Assembly (NCBI GenBank): GCA_020536535.1
Contig: JAHLWZ010000286.1
Location: 1 to 48,606 of the forward strand
DNA: 48,606 nucleotides
Direction: 5' to 3'
Origin: Pelomyxa schiedti
Lineage: Eukaryota; Evosea; Pelobiontida; Pelomyxidae
The notes beneath the pieces are model-generated. The model was not told the DNA's origin, did no database searches, and was given only the letters and a program-made list of their open reading frames with translations. The translations under genes and the position numbers were made by a program. Shown here piece by piece: positions 1 to 11,400 of the stretch (position 1 is its first letter; every line of letters begins with the position of its first letter).

Positions 1-149
1 TACCAACTCACTCACTGCAATGCCGATGCGACCGACCACGCAGAAAATTGCTAGGCTGGCTGCACAAGGGAGGAGAAAGAGCCAAAAACGGGAAGAAAGA
101 ACCATTTCAGTTTCTTTTCGGGGAAATGTGCTCCGCATGTTGTTACATT

Positions 150-1521
150 CTACAGTTTAAGTACAGGAATGGAGCATGCCCACACATAGTCAATAATCAT
201 CTGAAGGAGGGGAAGAGGAAGACAATTGAGCGGGCTGTTGCTGTCTTTCCACCCAATCAGCAGCGGTTTCAGCTCTTGGAAAGTGGGGAACCTCAATTTA
301 ATGCAAACCAAGGCTCTTGAGTTTCCCTGTGCTAGATAGACTTCATTGTCCCTACCCACAAAAAACCCCATGGGGTGAGGAACGGCCAAGTTTTTGACAA
401 TCTCGCAGTCTCCTGTTGCTGTGGAAAAATTTTTAGTAGTATACGAGAGATCAAGGGCACACCAATGCAATAAAATAGTATCATCTGGTTTCTAGGGTCA
501 GAGATAACAAATTGTCGCTCGTCAGAGGTAAATTTGATTGCAGTTAAACAGAAGGGCTCCAATCCTTCAAAGACAAATCTATGTAAAGTGGAAACTTGCC
601 CTTTGCATATTGATGTGACCACAGGCATGAAATGAATTATTTTTTTATTGCCAATTAGTTTTTGCACAAGCGTTTGGGGTTGGATACCTTGGGAAATCAT
701 ACGGATAGAGGCTGACCAAGTATCGGCAATAAAGAGGTTTCCATGAGAGTCAAATACTAGTCCACGAGGAGCTGAAAATGTAGCCAGTAAGCAAGGGCCA
801 TCACGGGACCCTTTTTCTCCAGTCCCTGCAAGAGTTGTAACCGTACCTGGATTGGGAAAAAGCCTGGTTATTGACAAAAGGTTGTAATTAAAGGGCAACT
901 AACCATCAGTTGTAACTCTTCTGATCCTATGATTTTCTACGTCACACACAATAAGGTCGCCACTTGCCGGCTCAATAGCAATTCCCCATGGGCGAAAGAA
1001 GGAAGCCTTAGCACCTCTTCCATCAGAAAAACCGTCAGTCCCATTTCCAGCCACAAGACTAACGTTCCCTAAACATTAATAAAGAACATTACATCAGGAG
1101 AGGAAAAATGGCCAAAGACAGCTAGCAACAGCTACACAAACACACCATTCTGTGACACCTTCCTAATGCAGTGATTCCCCTGCTCGGTGAGATAAACGGT
1201 CCCATCATTTGCCACCGCCACAGCGATAGGCCACTGAAAAGCAGCTCTTATCGCCGAACCTTGCTCGAACCCCCGCCGGCCCCCTACGAGAAGCACTTTG
1301 TCGCCCAGATCCACGGACGCCGTCTTGTGTCGTGGCCCACAATCCTTCCACGAGCCCTGCGGCACGGACCCAATATTTGGAGGGCCGGGGAAAAACCACA
1401 CGGCGTTCATCCGCCAGTCCGCAACCACAACTCGATTCCTGGGCGTATCGATGCACACGTCATACGGCACCTCGAATGAACGTCCTCCCAACATGGAAAC
1501 AAAGAGGCTCATCCTCGTCAA
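150..1521 (-). CDS. NHL-repeat beta-propeller protein
   Basis: At least three NHL-type repeats are visible. They share the pattern V-x-LAG-x-G-x(2)-G-x(2)-DG followed by a G-[IL] strand and a D-x(2)-N-H-x-IR-type strand: VLLVGGRRGFEQGSAIRAAF, then VSLVAGNGTDGFSDGRGA, then VTTLAGTGEKGSRDGPCL. Such propellers are usually binding scaffolds; no catalytic residue is apparent. The repeats are joined by short introns: 1069-1145, then one from about 898 down to 845, and a 44-nt intron near 452-409 that links MILFYCI to the downstream ATGDCEIV exon. The C-terminus (PLNCLPLPLLQMIIDYV) has a faint F-box-like look, but I would not call it one. No signal peptide or convincing first exon was found; the N-terminal ATG may be one of those near 1491-1521 or lie in an unresolved upstream exon. 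The next gene upstream (Stealth) is on the same strand. Confidence 0.75.
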
Positions 1522-1830
1522 CTCTCCAACTTGGTTCTCATTTGGTTTTAAATGTAATTGATTCTAGGAAATTGTCCCATCAGTGCACTCCAGAGTGGTT
1601 GCCGAATCCCGGCTGTAGGGACGAAGGAGTGTAGTGTACCAGGAATAAGAACTCGAGACAACAATAATCGGTGATACAATGGTGCTTGGAGTGATGGTGA
1701 CTCAGTACCAAGTCGTTTAATCTTTCGGAACTTGGGAATTTATCTTCAATAATTTAGTTAGGAATCGTTTTAGAAGCCATTCTATTTTCTAGTGGCAACC
1801 ACAAGTTAAAGTGGGCCCAAACAAGTTATT
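1522..1830. other. Gap between NHL and Stealth genes
   Basis: This stretch separates two minus-strand genes. On the minus strand a possible acceptor (TTTCCTAG at about 1568) would extend the NHL reading frame upstream, so a small 5' exon or 5' UTR of the NHL gene may lie here. No other gene, RNA or repeat was recognised. Confidence 0.4.
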
Positions 1831-3464
1831 TCATATCTTCCTTTCAATGCGGGAAGGTTTTGGTAACACTGCAGAAAAGAGGTCTTGTAGTCGTGCTATC
1901 TCGTCTTGGGACTCTTTGGTAGAATCTAACCCGTCGTTCATGCAAGCACAGTGCGGAGAATTGCTCCACAACTAAAAAGGAGGTAAGTGATGTACGAAGT
2001 AGACTAGTGGGCGCATACTCGCTTCCAGAAAGCGTCATTGTTTGCTTTTGTGGGCGTCCAGGTTCCATACATTCCATGGACGTCAGTGGTTCTTACACCA
2101 CCGTATTCTTCCAAAGCCACAGCAGACTGTATGAAGGGAACCGCTGTATCATCGCCATTTCGAAACCGATGCGTTGAAGTACGATCAAACTCAGTTTTCC
2201 ATCTCGTATACATCACATCTAAGATCTGTGGGATTTTAATGTAAGATCCAGGAAAACCAGGAAAGAAGTTACATCTTTTCTCATGAAATAGCAAACGTGA
2301 CCAACATAACGGTGGGGAACGACCTTTGTTGCATTAGGGTAATAAAACCTGCGGTGATTTGAGATAAAAAGGCAGCACCATGTGTACTGTACTTGGAAAT
2401 AAGCTCATTGGATGTGCCAACACTTCGGTGCCACAAATTTGACCTCATTTTTTCTTCCATGGGAGCTATATAGCCCTCCGAAAGTACAAGCTTCTGTGCT
2501 CCACTGTGTGAGTCAATAAATCTGAACTTATCAATATCCTATTTGAAGGCTAAGTAGAACTCACTTACAGATCCTTCGATATGTAGTTGGCCAGAAACAT
2601 ATCATCGTTTCTAAATACGTAAGCTTTCAGTGCAAAACAAATTTAAAACACACAAATAAACAATACATGGAGCCAGTCCCGGAATTTTGTGTAGGTGGGC
2701 TTCAATGGCATTAGAATTGAATGTTGGGAGATCGCTCTTTCGAGGAAAAATCTTTCGTGGATGAGGGCATTTTTTGGGGGTGGAAAAAAAAAGATACTTC
2801 ATCATGTGTAATGAGACGGAAGTGAGGTGCACTGAGATTCACCCATGAAGGGACCTTTTCCAATATAATTATTCCATAGATAACTGAAAAAGCACAAACT
2901 TGGCCATTTGTGACCAGAACTATATCCCTTGCCCATGGCATAAATTTTTCTACAGATCGCATAGAGTATTTTAAAACACCTGGGCCATAGCGTAAGTAGG
3001 ACGAGTACATAGAGGAAGTGAACCGTATTCGCGGAATCCTGCATCCCATTTCCTGTTGAAGAGCTGACAACTGTCAGCGATAAAGCCACAACACATAAGT
3101 GTATTGAGGATAGTGTGACAGGCAAGTGAAAACGCACTTTCAGCGATGCTTGGTGAGCAGGATCACTGCCGTTGACCCAGGTGTAAACAACATCTACTGC
3201 AGTGCACACATCAGAAGGAGGAACCATGGCTATTCTGGGATCTTTGATAGGCGGGGGGTCATCTCCATCCATCAGCGCACTGTTGTGGGGCACTAGTTAC
3301 GCACACAACTCCGGAGTTTGTCACGCAATAGATAATGGCAGATCCACATACAACCACAAGATCCCATTCAGAAAAAACAGCACCACAGCGGCACATGCCG
3401 TGGCGTACAGCAGCGTCCGCCTCCTCATCACTGATATTATGATCTCTGACCTTCGCCTCGTCAT
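1831..3464 (-). CDS. Stealth-family phosphotransferase, membrane-anchored
   Basis: Stealth proteins transfer sugar-1-phosphates onto glycans; the family includes GlcNAc-1-phosphotransferase alpha/beta and bacterial capsule enzymes. The conserved regions appear in order. CR1 is [15 protein letters not shown]2 is [20 protein letters not shown] followed by a TNGQ motif and VPSWVNL. CR3 is around [19 protein letters not shown] with the following D-D-T segment. CR4 is CACMNDGLD...[13 protein letters not shown]. The chosen start (ATG at 3464) gives a basic N-terminus (MTRRRSE...MRRR) and one hydrophobic segment ([20 protein letters not shown]), a type II signal anchor suited to Golgi localisation. 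A 45-nt intron (GTGACAAAC...CCACAACAG) follows the anchor; its removal restores the frame into MDGDDPPP. Several further introns separate the CR blocks. The start at 3464 is well supported; exact internal junctions are less certain. Confidence 0.85.
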
Positions 3465-3610
3465 CAACAAAAAGCCGCACAAGATCTCACACGCCGACTA
3501 CTTCGGATCCTTGGCCGCTTTCGATTATTAAGACCGAATCCAAGCAGGATTATTAATGCCAAGACTAATCTAGATCACTTGCACGCAATTGGGCTAGGTC
3601 TCAGAGTTCG

Positions 3611-5316
3611 ATGAGTTTTGGTGTTCACGGAAGACACGAAACTTTGTTCCAAAAAAAAAAAAAACTGGCTTGTGTGGTGGTGCGTCGGGGAGCGGTTGGG
3701 TCTACGGGAGTGTTCCAAGTGGATTCATTGGGGGACAGTTGCTGTTCCGCGGCGGTGCTGATGCCTCCGTTTGGCGGTGCTGCAATAGACGATTCCGTGA
3801 GAGCTTTTTTGTCGATGCCCAAACTTGAATCTTTTCCCCATATAGAAAATGTACCTTACCACCCATTGTGCTCGTCTTTGTTGGTGGCGTTCTTAAAATT
3901 GAAGCGTGCAGAGCACTGTGAACCTCTTTTTCGAGGTAGTTCGGATGACTTCCTCCGAGTTCACACTGGCAGCCTCAATTTACACCGTCAACTGAAAAAT
4001 AAGGTCGTATTCTAACAACCAAACCCAAAAAACTCAAGTACTCAGGTTAAAAAGTGCACATGCGGCAAGCCGAATGCGTTCACTCTTTCCAATTGCAATG
4101 CATGCGGTTCAGCACTTACTGAACTTCCCGTCTCTTATACCGACAATGTATTCACTGCATTTATGTATGGCTTGAGGGGGAAAGTATTCCATTTTTACGA
4201 ATGCCTGATAGATACGGTATTGAAAGAGGGCCTTACCCATTTTCAATATCTATTCGAAATCAAAACGAAAATTTCCTTATTTTCGATGATCTTCTCACAG
4301 TGTCTTCTTGCCACTTAAACACTATTCCCACCACAAGGTACGTATGGAAATAACGAAAGAGTCGTTCAAATTTAAAAAAAGAAGCAAAGCAAAAAATAGT
4401 ATAACAGATATATTCCAGACTGGAGATATCTTCTAAAACGTCCAAAAGAAGGACTTGCAATATTACAAGAGATGCGCTCCCTTTGTATTTCCGTTGTTCG
4501 GGAACAATTTTTAGCCAAGTTTGCAACCTCCATATCTTCAAAACAACCGACATCTATCTCATAGTGAAGCATTTCGGTCTTCACTTATCAATCCAATGTC
4601 CAACATAAGCGATGACGAACTCATTGAGCTTGCAGTCTGCGGCTTTAATTACCCTCCGTCACAGTATCAATTGCACCTTCAGTTTATTCTCCTCCCATAT
4701 CTTCCTTTCCAATTTCAGCTCTACTGTGCTGGGATACATTACTCGAGAAATCGTTGGTTCCCGTAAGTTACCCTTCCGTTCGAAACTTCTCCAACAAGTT
4801 TCTCAGGTATACTTACGTGGAACAAGTGCTGAAACTAAATGAGGTAATTTTACCAAAAGTACACCAATAACTCATTTTTGTACTAGGTTTACAACTTTGA
4901 TGAAAATACCCCCATTGAGAGTTTAATAAGTCACTTTCAAACAAGAGGAATTGATTACCACAGCATTTATACCCGTCTATACCAACAGTTGTCAAATACC
5001 TACTTTCACCACTCTTAACGTCTGCTAACCCTGTCCCAGGCTCACAACAACACAACAACGAGTTGCGAACTTTTCAGCAGACAAATTCCACGGCTTCGTT
5101 TGCAACGGTAAAGTCTACCGGTTTACCAACGGTGATCCAACAGCCAGTGCCGATGTGTTGCACTACACACTTTCGCCGCTGGAAAACGCCAAGGACACAG
5201 CAACAGAAGACAAGAAGCTGCTCCAAAATTATGGGAGGCCCTACTGCAACAACACCCCAACCACAACTTACTATAAATTCGCCAAACCAGGACCTTCAAA
5301 TGTGGAGGTGTGGTGA
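3611..5316 (+). CDS. HIT-superfamily (Ap4A phosphorylase/GALT-like) protein
   Basis: The conserved blocks match a eukaryotic HIT-like family that I recognise from plants and algae but whose substrate I do not know. In order they are: KKCTCGKPNAFTLSNCNACG (two Cys pairs, possibly zinc-binding), SYTDNVFTAFMYG, SISIRNQNENFLIFDDLL, SSCHLNTIPTT, YIPDWRYLLKRPKEGLAIL, CGFNYPPSQYQLHLQFI, and a C-terminal block ending in YYKFAKPGPSNVEVW. HIT/GALT-fold enzymes act on nucleotide or sugar-nucleotide phosphates, and the His-containing QYQLHLQ block is the likely catalytic region. The first intron (4004-4045, 42 nt) joins QLKNK to VKKCTCG. Junctions between about 4180 and 4260 could not be resolved in a consistent frame. 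The start may be ATG 3611 or the in-frame ATG 3761 (MPPFGG); a 13-A run sits between them and favours the latter. The gene ends about 160 nt before Piezo on the same strand. Confidence 0.7.
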
Positions 5317-5478
5317 TGGCAACAACCCTTAAATCCTTTTCGCGAAATTCACTCGTTTTCACGTTAGCCAAAAAAAAAAAAAAGCAAACTAAAAAACTTT
5401 CGTTGGTTGCAATAAAACCAAACAATTTTTTCGGCACCTCCTTGACTGACCCGCACCCCCCAGCAGCCGAGCCCCATA

Positions 5479-8400
5479 ATGACGGATCAGGGTGCCTCAG
5501 TAGAAGTGACTACAACCACTCCCGCCGCGTCGTTTCTCGACAACGCAGACCCCGGCGACGAGGCCGACATCGACGCCGAAGCCGCAGCAGCCGGTTCCGT
5601 GAAAAGAAAGCACAAGTTGCCTGCAAGTTTGCGTGCCGCGGGTGCCAAGTCTTCGTCGTCTTCATCTTCGTCAAAGAAAAAGAAAAAAGCAAAGAGATCG
5701 TCGTCATCTTCCTCTTCGGACAAGGAGGAACACGGGCAGAAGGAGATCTTGATACCACATAGAGATGTTATTTCGTCGTCGGCTACGGCCTCTACGACTT
5801 GCACAACGATTTCCGGTGTCGTTGTTCACGACGAGGAAGTGAATACCGGCGGCGGCGTTTTCATCACCGATACGGCTGCTGAGAGTGGCAAAGGAAAGAT
5901 CAGAGTCAGCACAAGCTCAAGGGTTTCATTTGCGGATGAGCACAGGTCACGGTCGCGGTCTCGGTCAAAGTCACCTTCTCGCTCCACGTCAAAATCCAGT
6001 TCTCGGTCACGTTCACCACTTCTGCCAACCGTGGAAGAACAGAGCAAATGTGGTGGCTTATTCAAAGATTTCACTGTGGTTGGGTTCTTGCTAAAAACCT
6101 TACTTCCGCTTGCTTTAGCATCTGGTTACATTTCTGTAACTACTCTCTTCCAGAAGTGACATTTTTCCCACTTCAGGGTTCTGCTTACGGGCAAATATAT
6201 TCTCACTAGTGTACCTACTTTCTTTCTTCTGGATTGTTGGAGTACCCCGCAGCAGCTACAGGACAAGGACATGTGTGCATCTCCCCCTTTTTTTTGCTCA
6301 CTGTGTTTACTCTTGATTGTTCCACAGGTGCAAGAGTTGTTACAATAGGACACTTGTTTTTGCTTTTAATCATATCTACGTGTTCCCTAATTGGACAGCT
6401 AATTTGGAATGTCACAGAGATGCCTGACACCAACGCTGCTCAGCTGTTTGGCTTTGTCGAGTGTGTATTGTGGTGCCTTACTTGCCTCACCTAAAAGCAG
6501 ATTTGATGGTGTTGCGATGGCTTGCCAACACCTTGTACCTGATATATTAGTTTTCATTATTTCCGCAGTAATCTTGGCTTTGATGGTCTCCCGCCTATCC
6601 AGGATGCCAACAGGTATTTACTTTTTCCCTTTGAGGTGACCTCAATGATTTTTTCCAGCTAAGACATCTCTACCCTTGTGGCGGGTTTATTTTATGTAGG
6701 AGAAGGATGATTTATGATTGTAGTTACACATTCCTATAGATTCGCGATGTTACTGTTTGCGGCACTTTTTGTACCATGCGTCCTCAACCTGGTTTATTTC
6801 GTCTTTGTGGGGACTTTGATTGTATTGGTTGCACTTCCTAAGTGTAGAGCATCAGTAGTCAGTACACTGTATGTCTCATGTTTCTAATTTCCATCATGTA
6901 TTCTCAAAATACATTAGTTTCATTTTTCCACTGATAGCTGTTTATTGTGCTGCACACATGATTATTCTCTTCTTGTTCCAAGTACCCAATACACCATGGG
7001 TTGATACCAGCGAGACCCGGTGGCTTGGATTTTCGTATAGAGATGAAATGTTATCTTGGGATATGTGGCCTTTCTGGTCATCCTATGCAGCAGTTATTCT
7101 ACTGTTTGTTGCTGTATGTGTTTTTTTGCCAGGGAGCAGGTGATTTCTTTCTTCTTTCAATATTGATTGGTCCTTCAGCTCTCCCCTGTATTTACGTGCT
7201 CAACACGATGGGCAAAGGATATTAAGTTCTTCCCAAATGTAACAAAGAAGTATGTTCCCACTTCTCCAGATTCATGTGTCCTAAAATTCTTTTTTCTACC
7301 TCTCCAAGGCAAAGATTGTGGGTGAAGAGATTTGGAATAAGGTATGGTTGGGGACTTTGCACGGTTATGTTGGGCATAGTCAGCATTGCAGTATACGGAA
7401 TAATTCCTTGGGTATCCTTAGTTGTAATGGCGATTGGTGCAATACTGCCTTGGAATTGGGCCGCAAAATCTTCCCTCCCGTCTTTGTTCTATTGGCTTCT
7501 CTACGTTTTTGGGCAGTACATCTATAACATTCCATTCCCCAAATTTTTGGCAGTTCTCGGCTCGGTATTTCTATTCTTCAACAACCTGCCCTTAACCAAG
7601 AATCGCTAGCCAAAGCAAGAGGTTTTGGAGGATTGGGGTTTCTGGATCTGGGACTCACAAGTTGTTGGAGGCTATTTATGTGTGTTACTCCACTTTCCCT
7701 TGAGATAAATAATGCCTTCTATAGTGCTGCAGGTTTCTCTTGTGATTTTTATGAGTTTGTATGTGCATGCATTCTTGAGTATTCCCTATGACAGACTTGG
7801 TATTGCAGTTGGTTAGTTTCTTTTCTCACCTTCTTAGTTCGAATTCTTGATAAGCAGAGTGCCACGTCATTGAACTCTGGGGAGGGTGCAGCTGAAACAA
7901 ATTCTGTGGTGGCAGAACAGCCCCCTGCCTTCCTTATAAAGCTGAAGAGGTCATTTCAGAAGCGTGCGTAACACCTTATATTTATGGGAGTACTTCTTAA
8001 GAGCTATAGTCCCAGCAAAACTTTTTGATCTTCTGCTGGAATACTCATACATACTAAGCTTAATTGTTCTTTACTTTGTGTGCCTCACTGGAGCAACTGT
8101 GTTCAATGCCGTTTACAGTGAGATTCACCTGTTAACATAGTTACCCTCTTACTCTGTGGCAGTGATTTTTTTTGTGATCTTTATTGTATCGCCTGCTGCT
8201 GCTTATCATGGCTGGATTGCTTTAGTTTTATATTCTGTTTTTGTCCCCCTATTGTTGTACATCTGGCAAATAAGTTAACATCTCCTCCTAAAAGATAAAC
8301 TGTAACCCCCTAATTCACAGATTGGACGGAGGGTGTCATTTCCGAAAATGCCGCAGAGATAATTGGTATTTTGGAAAAGTGTGGTTTGTGGAACCTACAC

Positions 8401-11400
8401 TTAGATTTCTTTAGGACTGGTTCATTTTGAGCAGCTTGACCCTGCTGAAGACCTTTGGGTGGGCTTGGGTATTCCTTTTCTCATAGCCTTGGTTGTCATG
8501 ATTCAACACGGAGTCCTTCTGGTGTGCAGGGGGTGGGAATACTGAACCTTTCTTTGTCTAACCACTTTGGTTTGCAGTTTAAGAAGACTCAAGTGAAAGG
8601 TTTTTATTGTGATTATTGTTTTACGTTGTCACACGAATTCAGAAATAGAAGAAAAAGCTGAAGAACCCCTTATTCCTCCTATTATATGGTCACTTCTCTT
8701 TTTCTCGTGTGTTGTTTATACACCTTAACCTCCCCAACAATGAATGCAGATTAAAGGAAAGCTTCTTATTAGTTTGTTGTGTTATTTTCTTCTTTGTTGG
8801 AATCTGTATCCCGTTTTCCGTTGTGTCCCTGACGTAAGAAATCTATTTACAGTCCCCTTATTCTAACGCAAGTCCTATGAAGGTACGTTTTTATAGCACT
8901 TGTGTGCTGCCTTCTCTACATGCATTTTAAACACGCCGATGCTATTCTTTTGCGCCTTTGGGTGGTGTTCGTGATAGTTTCTGCTGTCTTCTTTTCTGGT
9001 ATTTATGTCTATCAATTCGAGCCAGTCAGTACATGGCTTTATGACACATGGGAATCCTCTTGGATGGCAGAGTGTATGTGTAGCTTCTGAGCCACACCTA
9101 AACATATCTAGATATGACCCTTGAGGAGTTTGGGCTTGTCTTTTATGAGGACAATCTTTTTGTCAACCTTTTGCCTTTTGTATGCACTGGGTTGGATATT
9201 GCAACTTAATCACTTTTCCTCAGGTTGTTGTGCTTGTAGCCGCTGTTCTTCAACTCCGGATATTCTGGATGCCTTCTGTAGGTGTCTTGTACCATAATGC
9301 ACACTTACACTACTATCAGACGCCTGTTGATTGGGATGACAAGCACGCAATAACAGCTGAATCTATATATAACTGGATCTGTCGTGCTGTCTACCTATAT
9401 TCCCCCGTACTTACATTCTCTGTAACATCACTGGTACATTTCAATTTATCGAATGCCGCTAAAGGTTTCTAGGCCGTTCTTTATTTTGACACCTCTGTCG
9501 CTCATTTCTTACTTTTTTCTGTCTTACTTATTGGACTATATTGGGTTGATTACGTTATTCACGTTTTATTCTGGCTAGTAGCTGTATGTTCATTCCTTCT
9601 CATTTGGGAGTTTTAGTTTTCCCGTCCTTAATAAGTGGCTAGATTTTTATTCTACTCATTATGGGATGCCACTTTTCTTTTTGTGCAGACCTGTATTACG
9701 AGTCTGGGGATATTGTCGACTGGCTGGGGCTCAAGCGCGTCGATACATTCCCCGTTCCCTCCAATTCAATGTGTACGACACCTCGAAACAGTTTCAGTTT
9801 TCCCTCATTTCTCTGCAGTTTCACTTATTGAAGAATACATTTACGTTGGAGTTGTTGTTCTAATTCAAAGGTGGAGTTGCTTGTGGACAATGAAAAAAGA
9901 AAACCGTATTCAAGTTCGTTTCAGTCAAATATTTACTTCCAACAACTCACTGTGCTTTGTTGTTCCTGCAGAGCAACCAGAAAATTCCCAAAAGATATTT
10001 GTACTTCCTCTTTGATGTTGACTTTGAGTACGTTCCCCTTGATGACAGGCATTTCTCTCTTAAGAAGATCAAGTGGTTTCTTTCTTCTTGGGCTTCCTGC
10101 TGTGCTTACCAGGTCTGTCACCTACATGATTGTTAATATCCAATTCACAAATAGATTGCCTTTGCTGTATTATGTGTCGCCCTTTATTATCGTGCTGTCA
10201 CAATACTTGGAATTTTTTACCTGGGTGTTATTGTTCTTAGTGTGCAGCTACCCCGGCACCTTAACAATCGAAGTATTCTCAATTTCTTTTTTCCTCTCCA
10301 TTTCATTTGCTCTCTATCTAGGTGTTGGAACTATTCTTGCCCTGGTAGTGTTTTTCACTATATACAGCTATGGGTTTGTAGTGGGACTTCCTGAGGAGTA
10401 CGCTGTATACTGGGACTTAAAGGAAGAAATTTCTATATGGATACTCCTGGAGACTCCTTCTCCAACTGTTTTATTTGGTGACTCTTTCGTTCCTGCAAAA
10501 TCCACTAACTGCTGGTAGTGGATGTTGTGGTGGTATTTGTACTATGCCAGATCAAACAGCTTCCAACCTCTGAAGCACTGCCAAGTCAATACACCGATTT
10601 ATATGTCTTCCTTAGAACACCTCCAGGAAGTCATTTCCCCTCACCTCCAAGGTAGTTATCTTCTCTACTCTTTTCCCTCCCTAACAATTAATGTTTAGGA
10701 CATTTTTTGACTTTTTGAGATATGCTGTATTCAGGTGCAGTGCATTGGTTGTCCTATTGGCTATGTTCCTTGTTGGAACTGCCTCTGAGGACCTAATATC
10801 TGTATCTCTTCCTAGAATTTTTCGTTCTTTAACCTTTTTAGTTTATATACCTTGCTTTTTCCCTTTATCTTTTGATGTTTGGGGATTTCCTCTTCCAAGA
10901 AAAAATGAAGCTTTGGGATTTTGCCCGATTTACAACTGTTTTCCTCATATTTTCCCAGGTTACTTCCATGAATTTTTTAGGTCTAACCTTTCACAGTTAA
11001 TATTCCAACTGACACATGCGGCCATTGACCAAATTCATGACACAGCTTCAATTACACTACAACAAGTGGGTGCAGTTCTTGGGCTTGGGTGGATAGACTC
11101 TTCCCTGACGGGGATAGAGGCCTTGACTAATCAACTTGTCATTCTTGGACTTCTGTGTTACCAACACGTTTTGGTTTGAAGCTCTTACACATACATTCAC
11201 CCCAACACTAATCCCGTCCATTATAGGTTTCAGATTTTAGGGACGAATTGCATATTGTTGCAACTTATGTTGAGGGAGGTGCAGCACGTGCTTTTAATAA
11301 AGCCAAGGCACTAGCAGTTATTGAGGCACATGACAGAATAAATGATATTAAACAAATGTTTGCTGAAAAGATTACAAGAAGAGAGCGTGTTGCAGCTCGT

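Noticed and set aside
48-320. Small plus-strand open frame at the left edge
   Set aside because: It overlaps the well-supported NHL gene on the minus strand and lacks any domain or splice evidence.
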